Shown here: positions 34,040 through 44,272 of the stretch, one piece after another | How positions within the stretch are numbered: position 1 is the first letter of the stretch | How the letters are laid out: each line of letters opens with the position of its first letter | Source: Mytilus californianus | Lineage: Eukaryota > Mollusca > Bivalvia > Mytilida > Mytilidae | Direction: 5' to 3' | Assembly (NCBI RefSeq): GCF_021869535.1 | Contig: NW_026262712.1 | Span: forward strand, 101,498,140-101,562,139 | DNA length: 64,000 nt | Notes under the pieces: generated by a model | Databases searched by the model: none | What the model was told of the DNA's origin: nothing | Seen by the model: only the letters and a program-made list of their open reading frames with translations | Position numbers and translations under genes: made by a program

Positions 34040-35135
34040 ACATACATTAGTGACATTTTTTGGTTTGTTTCCAGTAACATACATAAGTGACATTTTTGAG
34101 ATTGTTTCCAGTAACATATATAAGTGACATTTTTGAGATTGTTGCCAGTAACATACATAAGTGACATTTTTGAGATTGTTTCCAGTAACATACATAAGTG
34201 ACATTTTTGAGATTGTTTCCAGTAACATATATAAGTGACATTTTTGAGATTGTTGCCAGTAACATACATAAGTGACATTTTTGAGATTGTTTCCAGTAAC
34301 ATACATAAGTGACATTTTTGAGATTGTTTCCAGTAACATATATAAGTGACATTTTTGAGATTGTTGCCAGTAACATACATAAGTGACATTTTTGAGATTG
34401 TTTCCAGTAACATATATAAGTGACATTTTTGAGATTGTTTCCAGTAACATATATAAGTGACATTTTTGAGATTGTTGCCAGTAACATACATAAGTGACAT
34501 TTTTGAGATTGTTTCCAGTAACATACATAAGTGACATTTTTGAGATTGTTTCCAGTAACATACATAAGTGACATTTTTGAGATTGTTTCCAGCAACATAT
34601 ATAAGTGACATTTTTGAGATTGTTTCCAGTAACATACATAAGTGACATTTTTGAGATTGTTTCCAGTAACATATATAAGTGACATTTTTGAGATTGTTTT
34701 CCAGTAACATACATAAGTGACATTTTTTGGTTTGTTGCCAGTAACATACATAAGTGACATTTTTGAGATTGTTTCCAGTAACATATATAAGTGACATTTT
34801 TGAGATTGTTTCCAGTAACATACATAAGTGACATTTTTTGGTTTGTTTCCAGTAACATACATAAATGACATTTTGGAGATTGTTTCCAGTAACATACATA
34901 AGTGACATTTTTGAGATTGTTTCCAGTAACATACATAAGTGACATTTTTTGGTTTGTTTCCAGTAACATACATAAGTGACAATTTTAAGTTTGTATCCAG
35001 TAACACACATAAGCGACATTTTTGAGGTTGTTGCCAGTAACATCCATTAGTGACATTTTTGAGGTTATTGCCAGTAACATACATTAGTGACAATTTTTGG
35101 TTTGCTTCCAATAACACACATAAGTGACATTTTTT
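34040..35135. repeat. 37-bp minisatellite, main block (~29 units)
   Basis: About 29 near-identical units of GACATTTTTGAGATTGTTTCCAGTAACATACATAAGT. Since 37 is not a multiple of 3 and the minus strand of the unit has no stop in any frame, all three minus-strand frames stay open for more than 310 codons. They encode the same 37-residue peptide repeat in different registers. I treat these as artefacts, not genes. Confidence 0.9.
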
Positions 35136-35261
35136 AGGATGTCAAGATTTATAAAAAACAGCCACGATATACCTTCTCCAAAGCTCAATTGATGAAAGGA
35201 GTGAAATTTATCCAACATTATTATATAAAATCAATATGACCTTTTAACCCAATATACTTAC

Positions 35262-35378
35262 CATTATCCTCACTATCATCATAAACAACCTTGGCCTTGA
35301 TCACTGATTTCCTCCGCCCACCCTTTCCTAGCTCTTCCTCATCTTCTAATACAATTATACTATCACTATCATTACCAT
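35262..35378 (-). CDS. RAD51AP1: RAD51AP1 exon 5
   Basis: Residues 186-224 (117 bases, phase 1 at both ends). Reads GNDSDSIIVLEDEEELGKGG, then RRKSVIKAKVVYDDSEDN. Corresponds to the segment around KRKAASKA...EGSDGDSAND in the human protein. Donor AATG|GTAAGT. Confidence 0.88.
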
Positions 35379-36339
35379 CTATATAATAAAGTTTATATCA
35401 GAACAAAGAAATGGTTACTTGTACAGAAATAATAATATACTGGAATTCTATTAAGGTACATACTTTCATAATTGTGGTTTTTAAACCATTCAATAAACAT
35501 GATAAAAAAAATCAAACATAGGCATTCTTGAGTAACATTTCTTTTTTTCTGAAAACTACAGGACAAACTCTCTCTTTTTGCAGGTAATACATAAAAGTGA
35601 TATCACTGTATGAAGTCTACTTTGAAGGACACCGATATAAGTAGGACAGCAATATTTCTTATCAGTAGGTTAAGTGCTTTGAGCTTGCTGTCAGTAACTG
35701 CAATTATTCTTTAATATATCATTATGGTATATTTTTATCTTATTTAATCTAATTAAATTTATTTTCTGTTGATGTTACCTAATTTACCAATATTCTAGAG
35801 TTAGGTGTTTACCTGTACAACTTTTTATTCTAGGCTCTTTCGAGTACGTGTACAGATAGAGATTGAACAGGGTGAGGGTTTGAGATCTCAATAAACTAGT
35901 TTAAAACTGCCAAATTTGATTTGTCTGGCCCAAATCAGGAACCTTGCCAGCATTGGGTATATCTTAATGGTTTTCCTTATTTTGAGAATTGATTTAATGG
36001 CAGACCTTAAAAAGGCTTTGATTGTTTCTGTTGAGTTTATTCACAACTTTTCAAGACTCAAGACGATACAGAGCTTGACATATTGTATAAGACACCTGTC
36101 TTTTGTTAAACTGTATGTTGCCCTCTAGTTGTCTTTTGGTTGTGCATTTTGTTGGGTTGCTGTATGGTGTAGTATACCCCACATCTCCTTTTACTCATTC
36201 AAGCATTTTTTTCATTTTTTTTAATAAAAATTGTATCCATTTTCAATGAAAGAGACTTATCTTCAAAACCTATTTCCTTATGCAAAATTACCTCTTTGGT
36301 ATGTTTCTATTCAAAAACTTCTAATAATGAAGAAAATAC
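35379..36339 (-). other. RAD51AP1 intron 4
   Basis: 961 bases, AT-rich. 36110-36200 (GTTGGGTTGCTGTATGGTG...CCCCACATCTCC) is a short end fragment of the dispersed family at 40245. A 70-codon plus-strand frame has no support. Confidence 0.55.
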
Positions 36340-36707
36340 CTGATTTATTCCTTTGAATTTCATGTAAAATTTTATGATTTTCAACATTGTGTTCTGCATG
36401 CACTGTTTCAGTCTTTTCTGAACTATTTCCCAGTCTTTCTATATTGATACAGTTTATATTTTTGTCTTTATTCACTTCTACTGAACATATCACATCGTTC
36501 TGCTTTACTTCTTCAAAAGGTGTTGAAGTCACTGGTGTTTTATTGATTTTTTCCTTTTCTATCTTTATCACATTTGACTTTTTATTGTTTTTAGGTTTAA
36601 AATCTTCATCGTCATCATCACAGTTAGAACTTTGAGATGCTATCAAAGAGAGTTCTAATGCTGCCTGAAGTTCCCTTTCATAAACTTTCTCTGCTAAAGG
36701 GGTTCTA
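36340..36707 (-). CDS. RAD51AP1: RAD51AP1 exon 4: ELQAALELSL segment and charged linker
   Basis: Longest exon (368 bases), residues 63-185. Starts SRTPLAEKVYERELQAALEL followed by SLIASQS. This is the best-conserved central block of the family (human ...KLYQRDLEVALALSV...). A long Lys/Asn/Glu-rich linker without recognisable domain follows. Acceptor TATATTTCAG, donor CAG|GTATTT. Confidence 0.92.
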
Positions 36708-37899
36708 CTGAAATATACATGTATATAATTTAAACAAACTACTCAAATCAGTGCAAAAAATAAAAAGTTTCGAAAAAAAATTTGTACATAATAGAAAAAC
36801 AAAGGATATGGGGTATCCATCCATGACACAAATTCAGTACATGGACAGCAATAAACACACAAAAAGCAAAGGAACAGCGCTTTTATTGCTGTTCTTCACA
36901 TGTATACCAAAAAAAAAAAATCTCATCATTGAACCTGTAAATGAAGTTTTTTCTAAGTACAAAGGGGGCCTCGGTGGCCAAGTGGTCTAAGTAGTTCTAC
37001 TACTGTAATCACTAGCCAGTCAACACTGAGGTTGTGAGTTTGAACCCCGCTCGTGTGGGTGCACTTGACTCCAGTCTTAATTGACCAGGATTGTCAGTTT
37101 TCCTATTGAAGGTCGGTGGTTTTCTCCGGGCACTCCGGCTTCCTCCATCAATAAAAACTGGCTGCCACGAAATAGCCCAAATGTGGCGCTTAAAACTGGT
37201 GTTAAAACACCAACAATCAATCAATCTAAATACAAAGTTGCATGCAACAAAACTTTTGTATTTGTTATCTATTAAGACATAATTATGATAATGTTAAACT
37301 ACATAATTGAATTGCTAATTAAATTGTAAGTGTCACACTGGCTTCACCTTCCTAGAACCAAACAGTTATATATGGTGCTTCTTATTACTTTCTTGCAATT
37401 TTCTATTTAAATTGTGTCATATTCATTTTGTACAACTGAATAAATATTCCAAACAGACGATTTATGATACTTCATATATCTTTTTTGTAATTAATGTTTA
37501 AAATAATTTGTTGTCAACTACACCTCAAAGGAAAATAAAATACTTATGTCTCACCTCCTACAGAATTCATCCAATGAGAGATAATATATAACAGTCCATA
37601 ATTTATGTTTAATTTAGACAAGTTTTCCACTGACAACTTACAAGAAACAAGATAGACATGACTAGGATATCTGTACACAAGGAACAGTTCTGATCTGTAC
37701 ACAAGGAACAGTTCTGATCTTTGAAAACATTGATGCTTTTCTTCAGGCCTTCACAAATATTTTTAACAAAAGTCAGCCAACCTATACAGTAAATTTGTAA
37801 TTGGTATTCATTCTGATTACTTCATGCTGTTATTGGTCAAATGGGACAGTTATTTGTTCTAAAAATACTCTCATTAGTGTAACAATTATAATCACATAC
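36708..37899 (-). other. RAD51AP1 intron 3
   Basis: 1,192 bases; contains the antisense SINE at 36962-37228 and a 24-bp direct duplication (CTGTACACAAGGAACAGTTCTGAT at about 37670 and 37694). Confidence 0.6.
36962..37228 (+). mobile_element. tRNA-derived SINE
   Basis: The 5' tRNA-like head has a perfect A box TGGCCAAGTGG (36975-36985) and a good B box AGTTTGAACCC (37037-37047). The body has TTTTCTCCGGGCACTCCGGC and CCTCCATCAATAAAAACTGG. The tail is a short AATC repeat (CAATCAATCAATC). It would be transcribed by RNA polymerase III and mobilised by a LINE. The body resembles molluscan V-/Meta-SINE types from memory. It is not a functional tRNA gene: no anticodon arm fold or acceptor pairing. 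A diverged second copy is at 61033. Confidence 0.8.
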
Positions 37900-38011
37900 C
37901 TTTTTGTAGGTTTCTTTTTGTCTGTGATTGCTGTAGTTTTTTTCTGTAAGTCTTTGCTTGAAGAAGTTTTAGCCTTTTTACTTGGAGGTGGAGTTAGATC
38001 TGCAAAGTCAT
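37900..38011 (-). CDS. RAD51AP1: RAD51AP1 exon 3
   Basis: Residues 26-62 (112 bases). Reads DDFADLTPPPSKKAKTSSSK then DLQKKTTAITDKKKPTK. It matches the SDDDFVSATVPLNKKSR segment that follows the N-terminal box in vertebrates. Lys-rich, in line with the N-terminal DNA-binding region. Acceptor GTATTTTTAG, donor AAAAG|GTATGT. Confidence 0.9.
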
Positions 38012-38631
38012 CTAAAAATACCAACTTTATGTAAGTTACTTCCTCAAGTTAAAATCTGTATCTGTCATTTGAAATATATTAGTATTGCATATAAAGGTAC
38101 ATATTTGTATTTTTTAAAAGTCTTTGCTACCTATTCTTACCTAGCCCAATATGCTTTTGATTTCCAGTGACTGTTTCTGTTCCCCATCCACCCATATTTC
38201 CAAATCAAAAGTTTGTCACTATTTTCTTTATACAATTTTTTAGTAATAGGAATTAGTAACAATTACACTTTAACTTATGAATTACAAAGACAAGTTTTCT
38301 ATTGACAGAAAGTCTTTGGTTTACTTAAGTGTTTGAAAAAGTAACCTTAACTTAAAGTGTTTGAAAAAGTAACCGTAATTGGAAAAATGCTTTTGTAAGT
38401 GGATTAAAAGAGAAGAAAAAAACAGCAAATCCAAAAACCAGTTATGGATTGACAGTCATATAAAATAATTATTTCTTAAAAGAGTCCAAGGTTTGAAATT
38501 TTGTCTTCCTAAAATAACTACCTGCCAGGGTCTGTACTAGCATTTGTTTACATTCTAATACATGTGTATAAGAACTCTAATTATGCAAGGATGCCTGGCT
38601 TAATTTGAAAACAATTATAAACGTGGAAAAA

Positions 38632-39278
38632 AATTCGTAAGGGTTCCGCAGAACCTCGTGTCTCGCCTACTTTTGCTGTTAATCGCAGGCTCAACAAAAT
38701 GAGGAAAAAAATTAATAAAAATATTCCTCTCTATACTATCTTTTGATTGTAAGTAGCTTCTGTCCAAGTTTGGTAAATCGTAGTTTATGCATCTAATAAA
38801 TGTTTTAAAAACTTAAACTGCAGACTGTATGTAATGTTAACTGGAAGAAAAACGAAGTCCATTTATAAGTAAAATACGGAAAAAATGGAACAAAATTTTA
38901 ACAAAATTTCCTTCTAGATACTAGCTTTTAATCATAAATAAGCTTCTGTCCAAGTTTGGTACAAATCCAAGATAGTTTAAGAAAGTTATTAAAATTTGAA
39001 AAACTTTAACCACAGAGTGAATGTAATGTTAACTGGCAGAAAAACTAAGTCCATTTAAAAGTAAAATACGGAAAAAATGGAATTTTTTTTTACAAAATTT
39101 ACTTTTCAATATTATCTTATGATCATAAACAAGCTTCTGTCCAAGTTTGGTAGAAATCCAGGATAGTTTAAAAAAGTTATTAAAATTTCAAAAACTTTAA
39201 CCACAGAGTGAATATTTGTGAATGTAGGATCGCTATGTCTCGCTTTTTCGACAAAAGTCGAAGGCTCAACAAAAATGA
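38632..39278 (+). mobile_element. Helentron-like element with 5' palindrome and 3' hairpin (fourth family, second copy)
   Basis: 5' GTAAGGGTTCCGCAGAACC (palindrome with one mismatch), then GTGTCTCGCCTAC. The core has about 2.5 tandem units of ~182 bp (TAAGTCCATTTAWAAGTAAAATACGG, AAACAAGCTTCTGTCCAAGTTTGG). The 3' end TCGCTATGTCTCGC is followed by a perfect hairpin TTCGAC-AAAA-GTCGAA (39247-39262) and GGCTCAACAAAA. Confidence 0.65.
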
Positions 39279-39417
39279 AGTTCATGATCTCCTAACATGA
39301 CTAAAGTCCTCCAGATTACAGATTGAAAAAAAAAAAGTGTTTTTAAACATTTTCCTCGTAACATATTTTCCTCCCTTAACAAATGTTCATAATGCTTAGA
39401 AATTTAGGAAAACTTGA

Positions 39418-39640
39418 TGCGACTGTCAAACAAGTGAGAGGTTTAGCTGGCTATAAAACCAGGTTCAATCCACCATTTTCTACATAAGAAAATGCCTGTA
39501 CCAAGTCAGGAATATGACAGTTGTTATCCATTCGATTGATGTGTTTGAGCTTTTGATTTTGCCATTTGATTAGGGACTTTCCTTTTTGAATTTTCCTCGG
39601 AGTTCAGTATTTTTGTGATTTTACTTTTTGATACCTTATA
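39418..39640 (+). repeat. Dispersed repeat (GCGACTGTCAAACAAG family)
   Basis: Near-identical over about 200 bases to 16070-16265. Conserved words include GGCTATAAAACCAGGTTCAA, TGTACCAAGTCAGGAATATG and GATTTTGCCATTTGATTAGG. No gene. It leads directly into the 75-bp tandem. Confidence 0.65.
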
Positions 39641-39641
39641 T

Positions 39642-39870
39642 TATTACTACCAATAGGAGTGTTAAAATCATAGTGTACTTCATAGGCATGTGTTTCTCCA
39701 GTGAAAACAATCATGTTATTACTACCAATAGGAGTGTTAAAATCATAGTGTACTTCATAGGCATGTGTTTCTCCAGTGAAAACAATCATGTTATTATTAT
39801 CAATAGCAGTGTTAAAATCATAGTGTACTTCATAGGCATGTGTTTCTCCAGTGAAAAGAATCTCATGTTA
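39642..39870. repeat. 75-bp tandem repeat, three copies
   Basis: ATTACTACCAATAGGAGTG starts at about 39642 and 39717, with a diverged third at 39792. Period 75 bp, so both strands read through; the minus strand gives a 25-residue repeat (...FTGETHAYEVHYDFNTPIG...). No splice signals link it to RAD51AP1. Confidence 0.8.
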
Positions 39871-39924
39871 TTAAATCAGAAATTATTATGTGATACATGT
39901 GTATATACATTTGTACAATATATG

Positions 39925-40205
39925 TTAAACAAGAATATGTGTCCATAGGACATCATGCCTTGCTTACACTATCACATTTCCAAGATCAGTGAACCACAAA
40001 ATCTGGTTCCAAACCCTTTTTTGGCAAATCAATTTCAAAGTCACATCATATGGACATGCCAACTAAGTTTCAAAGTTTAAGTGACTACAACTTCATGATA
40101 TTAAAACTACCTTCAACTAATACATTAACCTGATACGGGACGGACATATGAACTAACAGATGAAGGAGGCTGACCGGAAAACATAATATCTTCTTACTAC
40201 TGAAG
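39925..40205. repeat. Dispersed repeat beginning AAGAATATGTGTCCATAGGAC
   Basis: Continues with GACATGCCAACTAAGTTTC and ends ACGGGACGGACATATGAAC...CCGGAAAACATAATA, a layout I recall as widespread in bivalves. Non-coding; no second copy in this window. Confidence 0.45.
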
Positions 40206-40244
40206 GCGACCTATAACATTAAACTGTGTTCTTAGTAGATATAG

Positions 40245-40480
40245 GAAGATGTGGTATGAGTGCCAATGAGACAACTCTCCATCCAAGTAACAATTTATAA
40301 AAGTAAACCATTATAGGTCAAGGTACGGCCTTCAACACGGAGCATTGGCTCACACTGAACAGCAAGCTATAAAGGACCCCAAAATTTACTAGTGTAAAAC
40401 CATTCAAATGGGAAAACCAACAGTCTAATCTATATAAAAACGAGAAACGAGAAACATGTATGAACTACACATACAAATAG
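40245..40480 (+). repeat. Dispersed repeat (GATGTGGTATGAGTGCCAATGAG family)
   Basis: Reads GAAGATGTGGTATGAGTGCC, CTTCAACACGGAGCATTGGC and ATATAAAAACGAGAAACGAG. The same sequence runs in reverse at 49600-49885. The phrase is shared in part with 26540-26660 and 27800-27935. It ends about 10 bases before the exon 2 donor of RAD51AP1. Confidence 0.7.
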
Positions 40481-40492
40481 GTAAAGTCATAC

Positions 40493-40545
40493 CATCAAAA
40501 TCATCAGGTCCTCCAAACTTGGCATAATCAACAGCTTTTCTTGCT
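40493..40545 (-). CDS. RAD51AP1: RAD51AP1 exon 2: N-terminal VDYAKF box
   Basis: 53 bases, residues 8-25. Reads RARKAVDYAKFGGPDDFD. The human N-terminus has HKKPVNYSQFDHSDSDDDF in the same place, a basic box followed by VxYxxF and an acidic run. The acceptor TTTTTTCTTACAG is strong; the donor is GATG|GTATGA. Confidence 0.9.
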
Positions 40546-40563
40546 CTGTAAGAAAAAAAGATA

Positions 40564-40740
40564 TACTATCATACATAGAATTGAGAATGGAAACGGGGAA
40601 TGTGTCAAACTCAAAGAGACAACAACCCTACATGTACTTAAGAGCAGAAAAACAGACAAAGACCACCAATGGGTCTTCAACGCAGCAATAAATTCCTGTA
40701 CTCGGATGAGGGCTTCAGCTACATGTCTATATTATTTACC
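40564..40740 (-). mobile_element. Penelope-like 3' tail fragment
   Basis: Reverse orientation copy beginning TTGAGAATGGAAACGGGGAATGTG and continuing ACCACCAATGGGTCTTCAACGCAGC; the same tail occurs at 8166-8300 and 24700-24836. Confidence 0.6.
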
Positions 40741-40814
40741 TGTATTTGATATGTTAATGATACATGTGTTTACAATGTAATCAAATTATTTGTTCTGGAT
40801 GCTTTATTGTAGAT

Positions 40815-41027
40815 AAGTAAACATGTTTAACCCCGCCACATTTTTGCGCCTGTCCCAAGTCATGAGCCTCTGGCCTTTGTTAGTACATGTATTTCACATC
40901 CTAAATTTTACGGTAATATTGTACTAAAAGTGTGGAAATCACTATGTGATCCGTGTAAACTCATCGAACCTTTAAACAAACTTATTAGTAAAGCATGTAA
41001 AGGTTATCTTATCAATGTTGTAATTAG
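40815..41027 (+). pseudogene. Penelope-like tail and RT C-terminal fragment, out of order
   Basis: 40818-40884 is tail sequence (CATGTTTAACCCCGCCACATTTTTGCGCC). It is followed by RT C-terminal coding sequence in the same orientation (40889-41020: ISHPKFYGNIV...EPLNKLISKACKGY). That resembles ISHPIFYGNIL...KPLNRLIKKGYSY of the RT at 8805. In the intact element the coding part precedes the tail, so this piece is rearranged. Confidence 0.55.
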
Positions 41028-41290
41028 ACTATGGACTATGAATATTTTTTATCAAGTCCTATTTGGCTTAACAATATGATTAGAATTTGTAATAAACCTG
41101 TTTTTTACCAACATTGGTTTAATCATGGTTTACAATATGTAAATGATGTAATAGATGAAAATGGATTTTTTATTTCATTAGAATTGTTACAGCAATGTTA
41201 CGATATCAATGTAAATTTTTTCAATTACATGAGTGTTCTTTCAGCTATTAAAAAAGCAGCAAATAATTACAAAAAAGATTCATATAAGTT
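41028..41290 (+). pseudogene. Older L1-clade LINE, fragment 1 (ORF2 C-terminal region)
   Basis: Open frame DYEYFLSSPIWLNNMIRICN...LSAIKKAANNYKKDSYK, collinear with the C-terminal third of ORF2 of the LINE at 41738 (TYDSFLSNPLWLNNNIKIGH...). It breaks at the codons for KKDSYK, where the opposite-strand LINE is inserted, and continues at 46231. Confidence 0.85.
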
Positions 41291-41737
41291 TTTTTTTTAA
41301 CTTTTGATTTTTTTATTTCCAACAAATACAACATATACATGACATACATACAATATAATACAATAAGAATATATACAATGTCATTAATATAAATACATCT
41401 AAATTGGAAATATTTTACATTTTCTATTGAAAAGATAAAAAAATAAAAAATAGAAAAATTAATAAATAAATAAATAAATAAATAATGATAATTAACAGAT
41501 TGGAGTTAAGAGTAAAGAAGAAGGGAAAAAAAAAAGAAAAAAAAAGGATTATCCAGTTACATCCCTATCTATATTTTAAATATCAAATATTTATGTTGGA
41601 AAATATTTGCAAAATTAACTAGACATATTTCTTTCATAACAGCCATCACACAGATCAAGTACATAACATGACAATAATATTTTCTTTAAAATAGATTATA
41701 ATTAAATAGTCATGAGTTATTGTAACAAAAATAGACA

Positions 41738-44272
41738 TTAGCTGGTATTCAATAAAAGTTTTTCAAAAACATTCCATACATTGTCAAATTCAGTTATCTT
41801 TTTATTTTTTACAGCTATCATACTCTCTAATTTATACATATCTTTCAGCTTTATTATAGCTGCTTGCAATGAGAGATTCTTTTTAAAGCATCTAGAATTA
41901 TACACATATTGTTTAATGTAAAGAAAAATCATGTTGTATGGGTTGTTGGGAAATATCTTGGATAAGTCTCCAAAAAGAAAGTTTAATTTATTCATTGGGA
42001 GACTTATTCCACCAGAAAGGAACCAGTTATCAATATCCTGTAGAAAATTTTGTACAGTATTGCAATTCCAAAATAGGTGTTCTATAGACTCGTTCTCTGA
42101 TTTACAAAATGTACATAAAGGATCATCGATCAATTTTATTTTAACTAAAAACTGGTTTGTTGCAATAATGCAATGGTTAATCCTATATTGCAACCACTGT
42201 AATTTACTATTTTTTGTAACAGCAAAAGGCAGTCTGAAAATCTTTTTCCAGTTCAGATTCTGTTCACCTAAAATTTTAACCCACTTAAGCTGTCCAGTAG
42301 GAGTAACATTATTTCTTGTCAGTACAGAATACATATCTTTTGATCCTTTACAATGTTTTAAAAATACTTGCAGACATGATGGTATAAAAGGACAAAATAA
42401 TTTGTAAGATCCTTTAGTGTAAGATTTTGATGCCTCTTTCACTGCCGAAATAACACTGTTAAATTTAAGAAAATCTGTGTTAATGTTATAGTTTTCCTTA
42501 AATTGGTCAAATGAAATATACGATCCATCTTGGTCAACTATATCATTTACAAATCTAATACCACTTTTGAACCATTCTTGATAAATTACTGATTTATGAC
42601 CAATCTTAATATTATTATTTAGCCATAGTGGATTTGATAAAAATGAATCATAAGTCAAGTTTCTTTCTTTTTGAATAATCATTTCCCAGGATCTTAGTAC
42701 ATCTTTCCAAAAAAGGTTGTTAACTGTCATGTAAAGTTGTCTAATATAATCAACACCACAACTAAACAACTTTCTTTTTTCTATATTTGACATGAAAATA
42801 TTTTGCCATTTACTATCTCTCTGCAAAATCCTTCTAATCCATGTTGATTTAAGGGCTGTAATGAACATATTCAAATCAAGCATTTTCAAACCTCCCTCCA
42901 AATAATCTTTGATTAGGATATCCTTCTTAACTCTACGTATAGGTGAGTTCCATATGTATGTATAAATAAGTTCATTTATTCTCTTAACAATATCATCTGA
43001 AGGATTTGGCAGAGAGATAATGAGATGGTTTACAATAGGCAAGACTAGAGTTTTAATCACAGTTATTCTACCTATTACAGTTAGATTCCTTTTAGACCAT
43101 TGATTTAAAGTATTTTTAATCTGTACAATTCTTTCAGAATAATTTATCTTAACAATTTTTTCAAGATCTACATCAAAATTGATTCCTAGTAATTTAAAAG
43201 TAGTTTCACCCCAAGACAGATTTCTGTTAGGGCATAATGTATCTGTACTATATTTTTTGCTCCCAAACCAAATAACTTGTGTTTTTGTGAAGTTAATATT
43301 TAGTCCAGATATTTTTGCAAACCAGTCTAATTCTAATAGTGATTCTTGCAGAGATTTTTCACTCCCATCCAAAATCAAAGAGGTGTCATCAGCAAATTGT
43401 GACAATTTATGCTCAACCCGTGTGACCTTTATACCACTAATGTCAATATTTCCCCTTATTTTCAATGCCAGAATCTCTACACATAAAATAAAAAGATATG
43501 GAGACAGGGGGTCCCCTTGTCTACAACCTCTACCAATAGTAAAAAAATCTGAAAGGTTCCCCCCCTGGATGACAGCAGAGTTGATATTATTGTAAAAAAC
43601 TTTAACCCAATTAATGATAGATTCGCCAAAATTGAAAAATTTCAAAACATTTATCAAAAAGTCCCATGATATGGAATCGAAAGCTTTTTCAAAATCAATC
43701 AATAGTAATAACCCTGGTATTTCATGTTCCTCTGTGTACTGTAATATATCATAAATGAGTCTTATATTTTCCCCAATATACCTACCACTAATAAAACCAG
43801 TCTGATCAAAATTTATCAATTTATCGAGGACACTCTTAAATCTGTTTGCAATAGCTGCTGATCCAATTTTATACACAGTATTCAGTAAAGATATTGGGCG
43901 CCAGTTTTTTAAAAAGTGGCGGGGTTTATTCCCTTTCGGTAAACAAGTAATAATCCCTTGTTTTTGTGTAACAGATAGTTCCCCTGTTTTTGCACCATAA
44001 TTTAAAGAATTTACAATAAAAATTTGAAGATCCTTCCAAAAAAATTTATAGAACTCTGCTGAAAAACCATCCGTTCCAGGAGTTTTGTTGTTTTTCATTT
44101 TTTTCAATGCTTCTCCAGCTTCTTTAACAGTAACTATACCTTCCAAGCTTTCTTTTTCCTGAGATGAAAGTATAGGAACACTTAAGTTTTTCAAGTCTTT
44201 TTTCAGATCACTTAAAAGTACTTTTAGTATCCCTTTTTTTATAAAGATTGTCATAAAAATTTTTAACTTCAT
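41738..44272 (-). CDS. LINE ORF2, reverse transcriptase part (after a frameshift)
   Basis: Copies LINE RNA at the nicked target by target-primed reverse transcription. Of 844 codons, the first dozen or so overlap the endonuclease frame and are not native; homologous reading begins near LLSDLKKDLKNL. Motifs: PGTDGFSAEFYKFFW, FLKNWRPISLLNTVYK, LLLIDFEKAFDSISW (catalytic Asp), GCRQGDPLSPYLF, LSQFADDTSLIL (catalytic FADD) and KLLGINF. The C-terminal CTFCKSENESIEHLFWNC is the C-x2-C...H-x4-C zinc knuckle usual in L1-like ORF2. Apart from the frameshift at the 5' edge there are no stops, so the insertion is young. Confidence 0.92.
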   Translation of the reverse strand: MKLKIFMTIFIKKGILKVLLSDLKKDLKNLSVPILSSQEKESLEGIVTVKEAGEALKKMKNNKTPGTDGFSAEFYKFFWKDLQIFIVNSLNYGAKTGELSVTQKQGIITCLPKGNKPRHFLKNWRPISLLNTVYKIGSAAIANRFKSVLDKLINFDQTGFISGRYIGENIRLIYDILQYTEEHEIPGLLLLIDFEKAFDSISWDFLINVLKFFNFGESIINWVKVFYNNINSAVIQGGNLSDFFTIGRGCRQGDPLSPYLFILCVEILALKIRGNIDISGIKVTRVEHKLSQFADDTSLILDGSEKSLQESLLELDWFAKISGLNINFTKTQVIWFGSKKYSTDTLCPNRNLSWGETTFKLLGINFDVDLEKIVKINYSERIVQIKNTLNQWSKRNLTVIGRITVIKTLVLPIVNHLIISLPNPSDDIVKRINELIYTYIWNSPIRRVKKDILIKDYLEGGLKMLDLNMFITALKSTWIRRILQRDSKWQNIFMSNIEKRKLFSCGVDYIRQLYMTVNNLFWKDVLRSWEMIIQKERNLTYDSFLSNPLWLNNNIKIGHKSVIYQEWFKSGIRFVNDIVDQDGSYISFDQFKENYNINTDFLKFNSVISAVKEASKSYTKGSYKLFCPFIPSCLQVFLKHCKGSKDMYSVLTRNNVTPTGQLKWVKILGEQNLNWKKIFRLPFAVTKNSKLQWLQYRINHCIIATNQFLVKIKLIDDPLCTFCKSENESIEHLFWNCNTVQNFLQDIDNWFLSGGISLPMNKLNFLFGDLSKIFPNNPYNMIFLYIKQYVYNSRCFKKNLSLQAAIIKLKDMYKLESMIAVKNKKITEFDNVWNVFEKLLLNTS

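Larger units (their letters stand above)
31460..35261 (-). other. RAD51AP1 intron 5, filled by a minisatellite and two transposons
   Basis: 3,802 bases. Nearly all of 31610-35135 is a 37-bp minisatellite interrupted by a 690-bp and an 1,141-bp insertion, described separately. Confidence 0.8.
38012..40492 (-). other. RAD51AP1 intron 2
   Basis: 2,481 bases carrying the fourth-family Helentron-like copy (38632), a dispersed repeat (39418), a 75-bp tandem (39642) and two further dispersed elements (39925 and 40245). Confidence 0.65.

Noticed and set aside
34025-35117. Three overlapping minus-strand frames of 314-356 codons
   Set aside because: They are the same 37-bp minisatellite read in three registers, inside a RAD51AP1 intron, with no codon-level constraint.
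34040-35135. CRISPR-like array of regularly spaced repeats
   Set aside because: The units are contiguous, with no unique spacers, and the DNA is eukaryotic.
36962-37060. tRNA gene
   Set aside because: A and B boxes are present but no cloverleaf or acceptor pairing. The long conserved body and AATC tail make it a SINE.
39604-39789. 25-residue repeat protein or alternative RAD51AP1 exon
   Set aside because: The 75-bp period keeps frames open by arithmetic, and no splice signals in phase with exons 2 or 3 were found.
41931-43595. Plus-strand frames of 158 and 138 codons
   Set aside because: Antisense shadows of the LINE reverse transcriptase on the minus strand.
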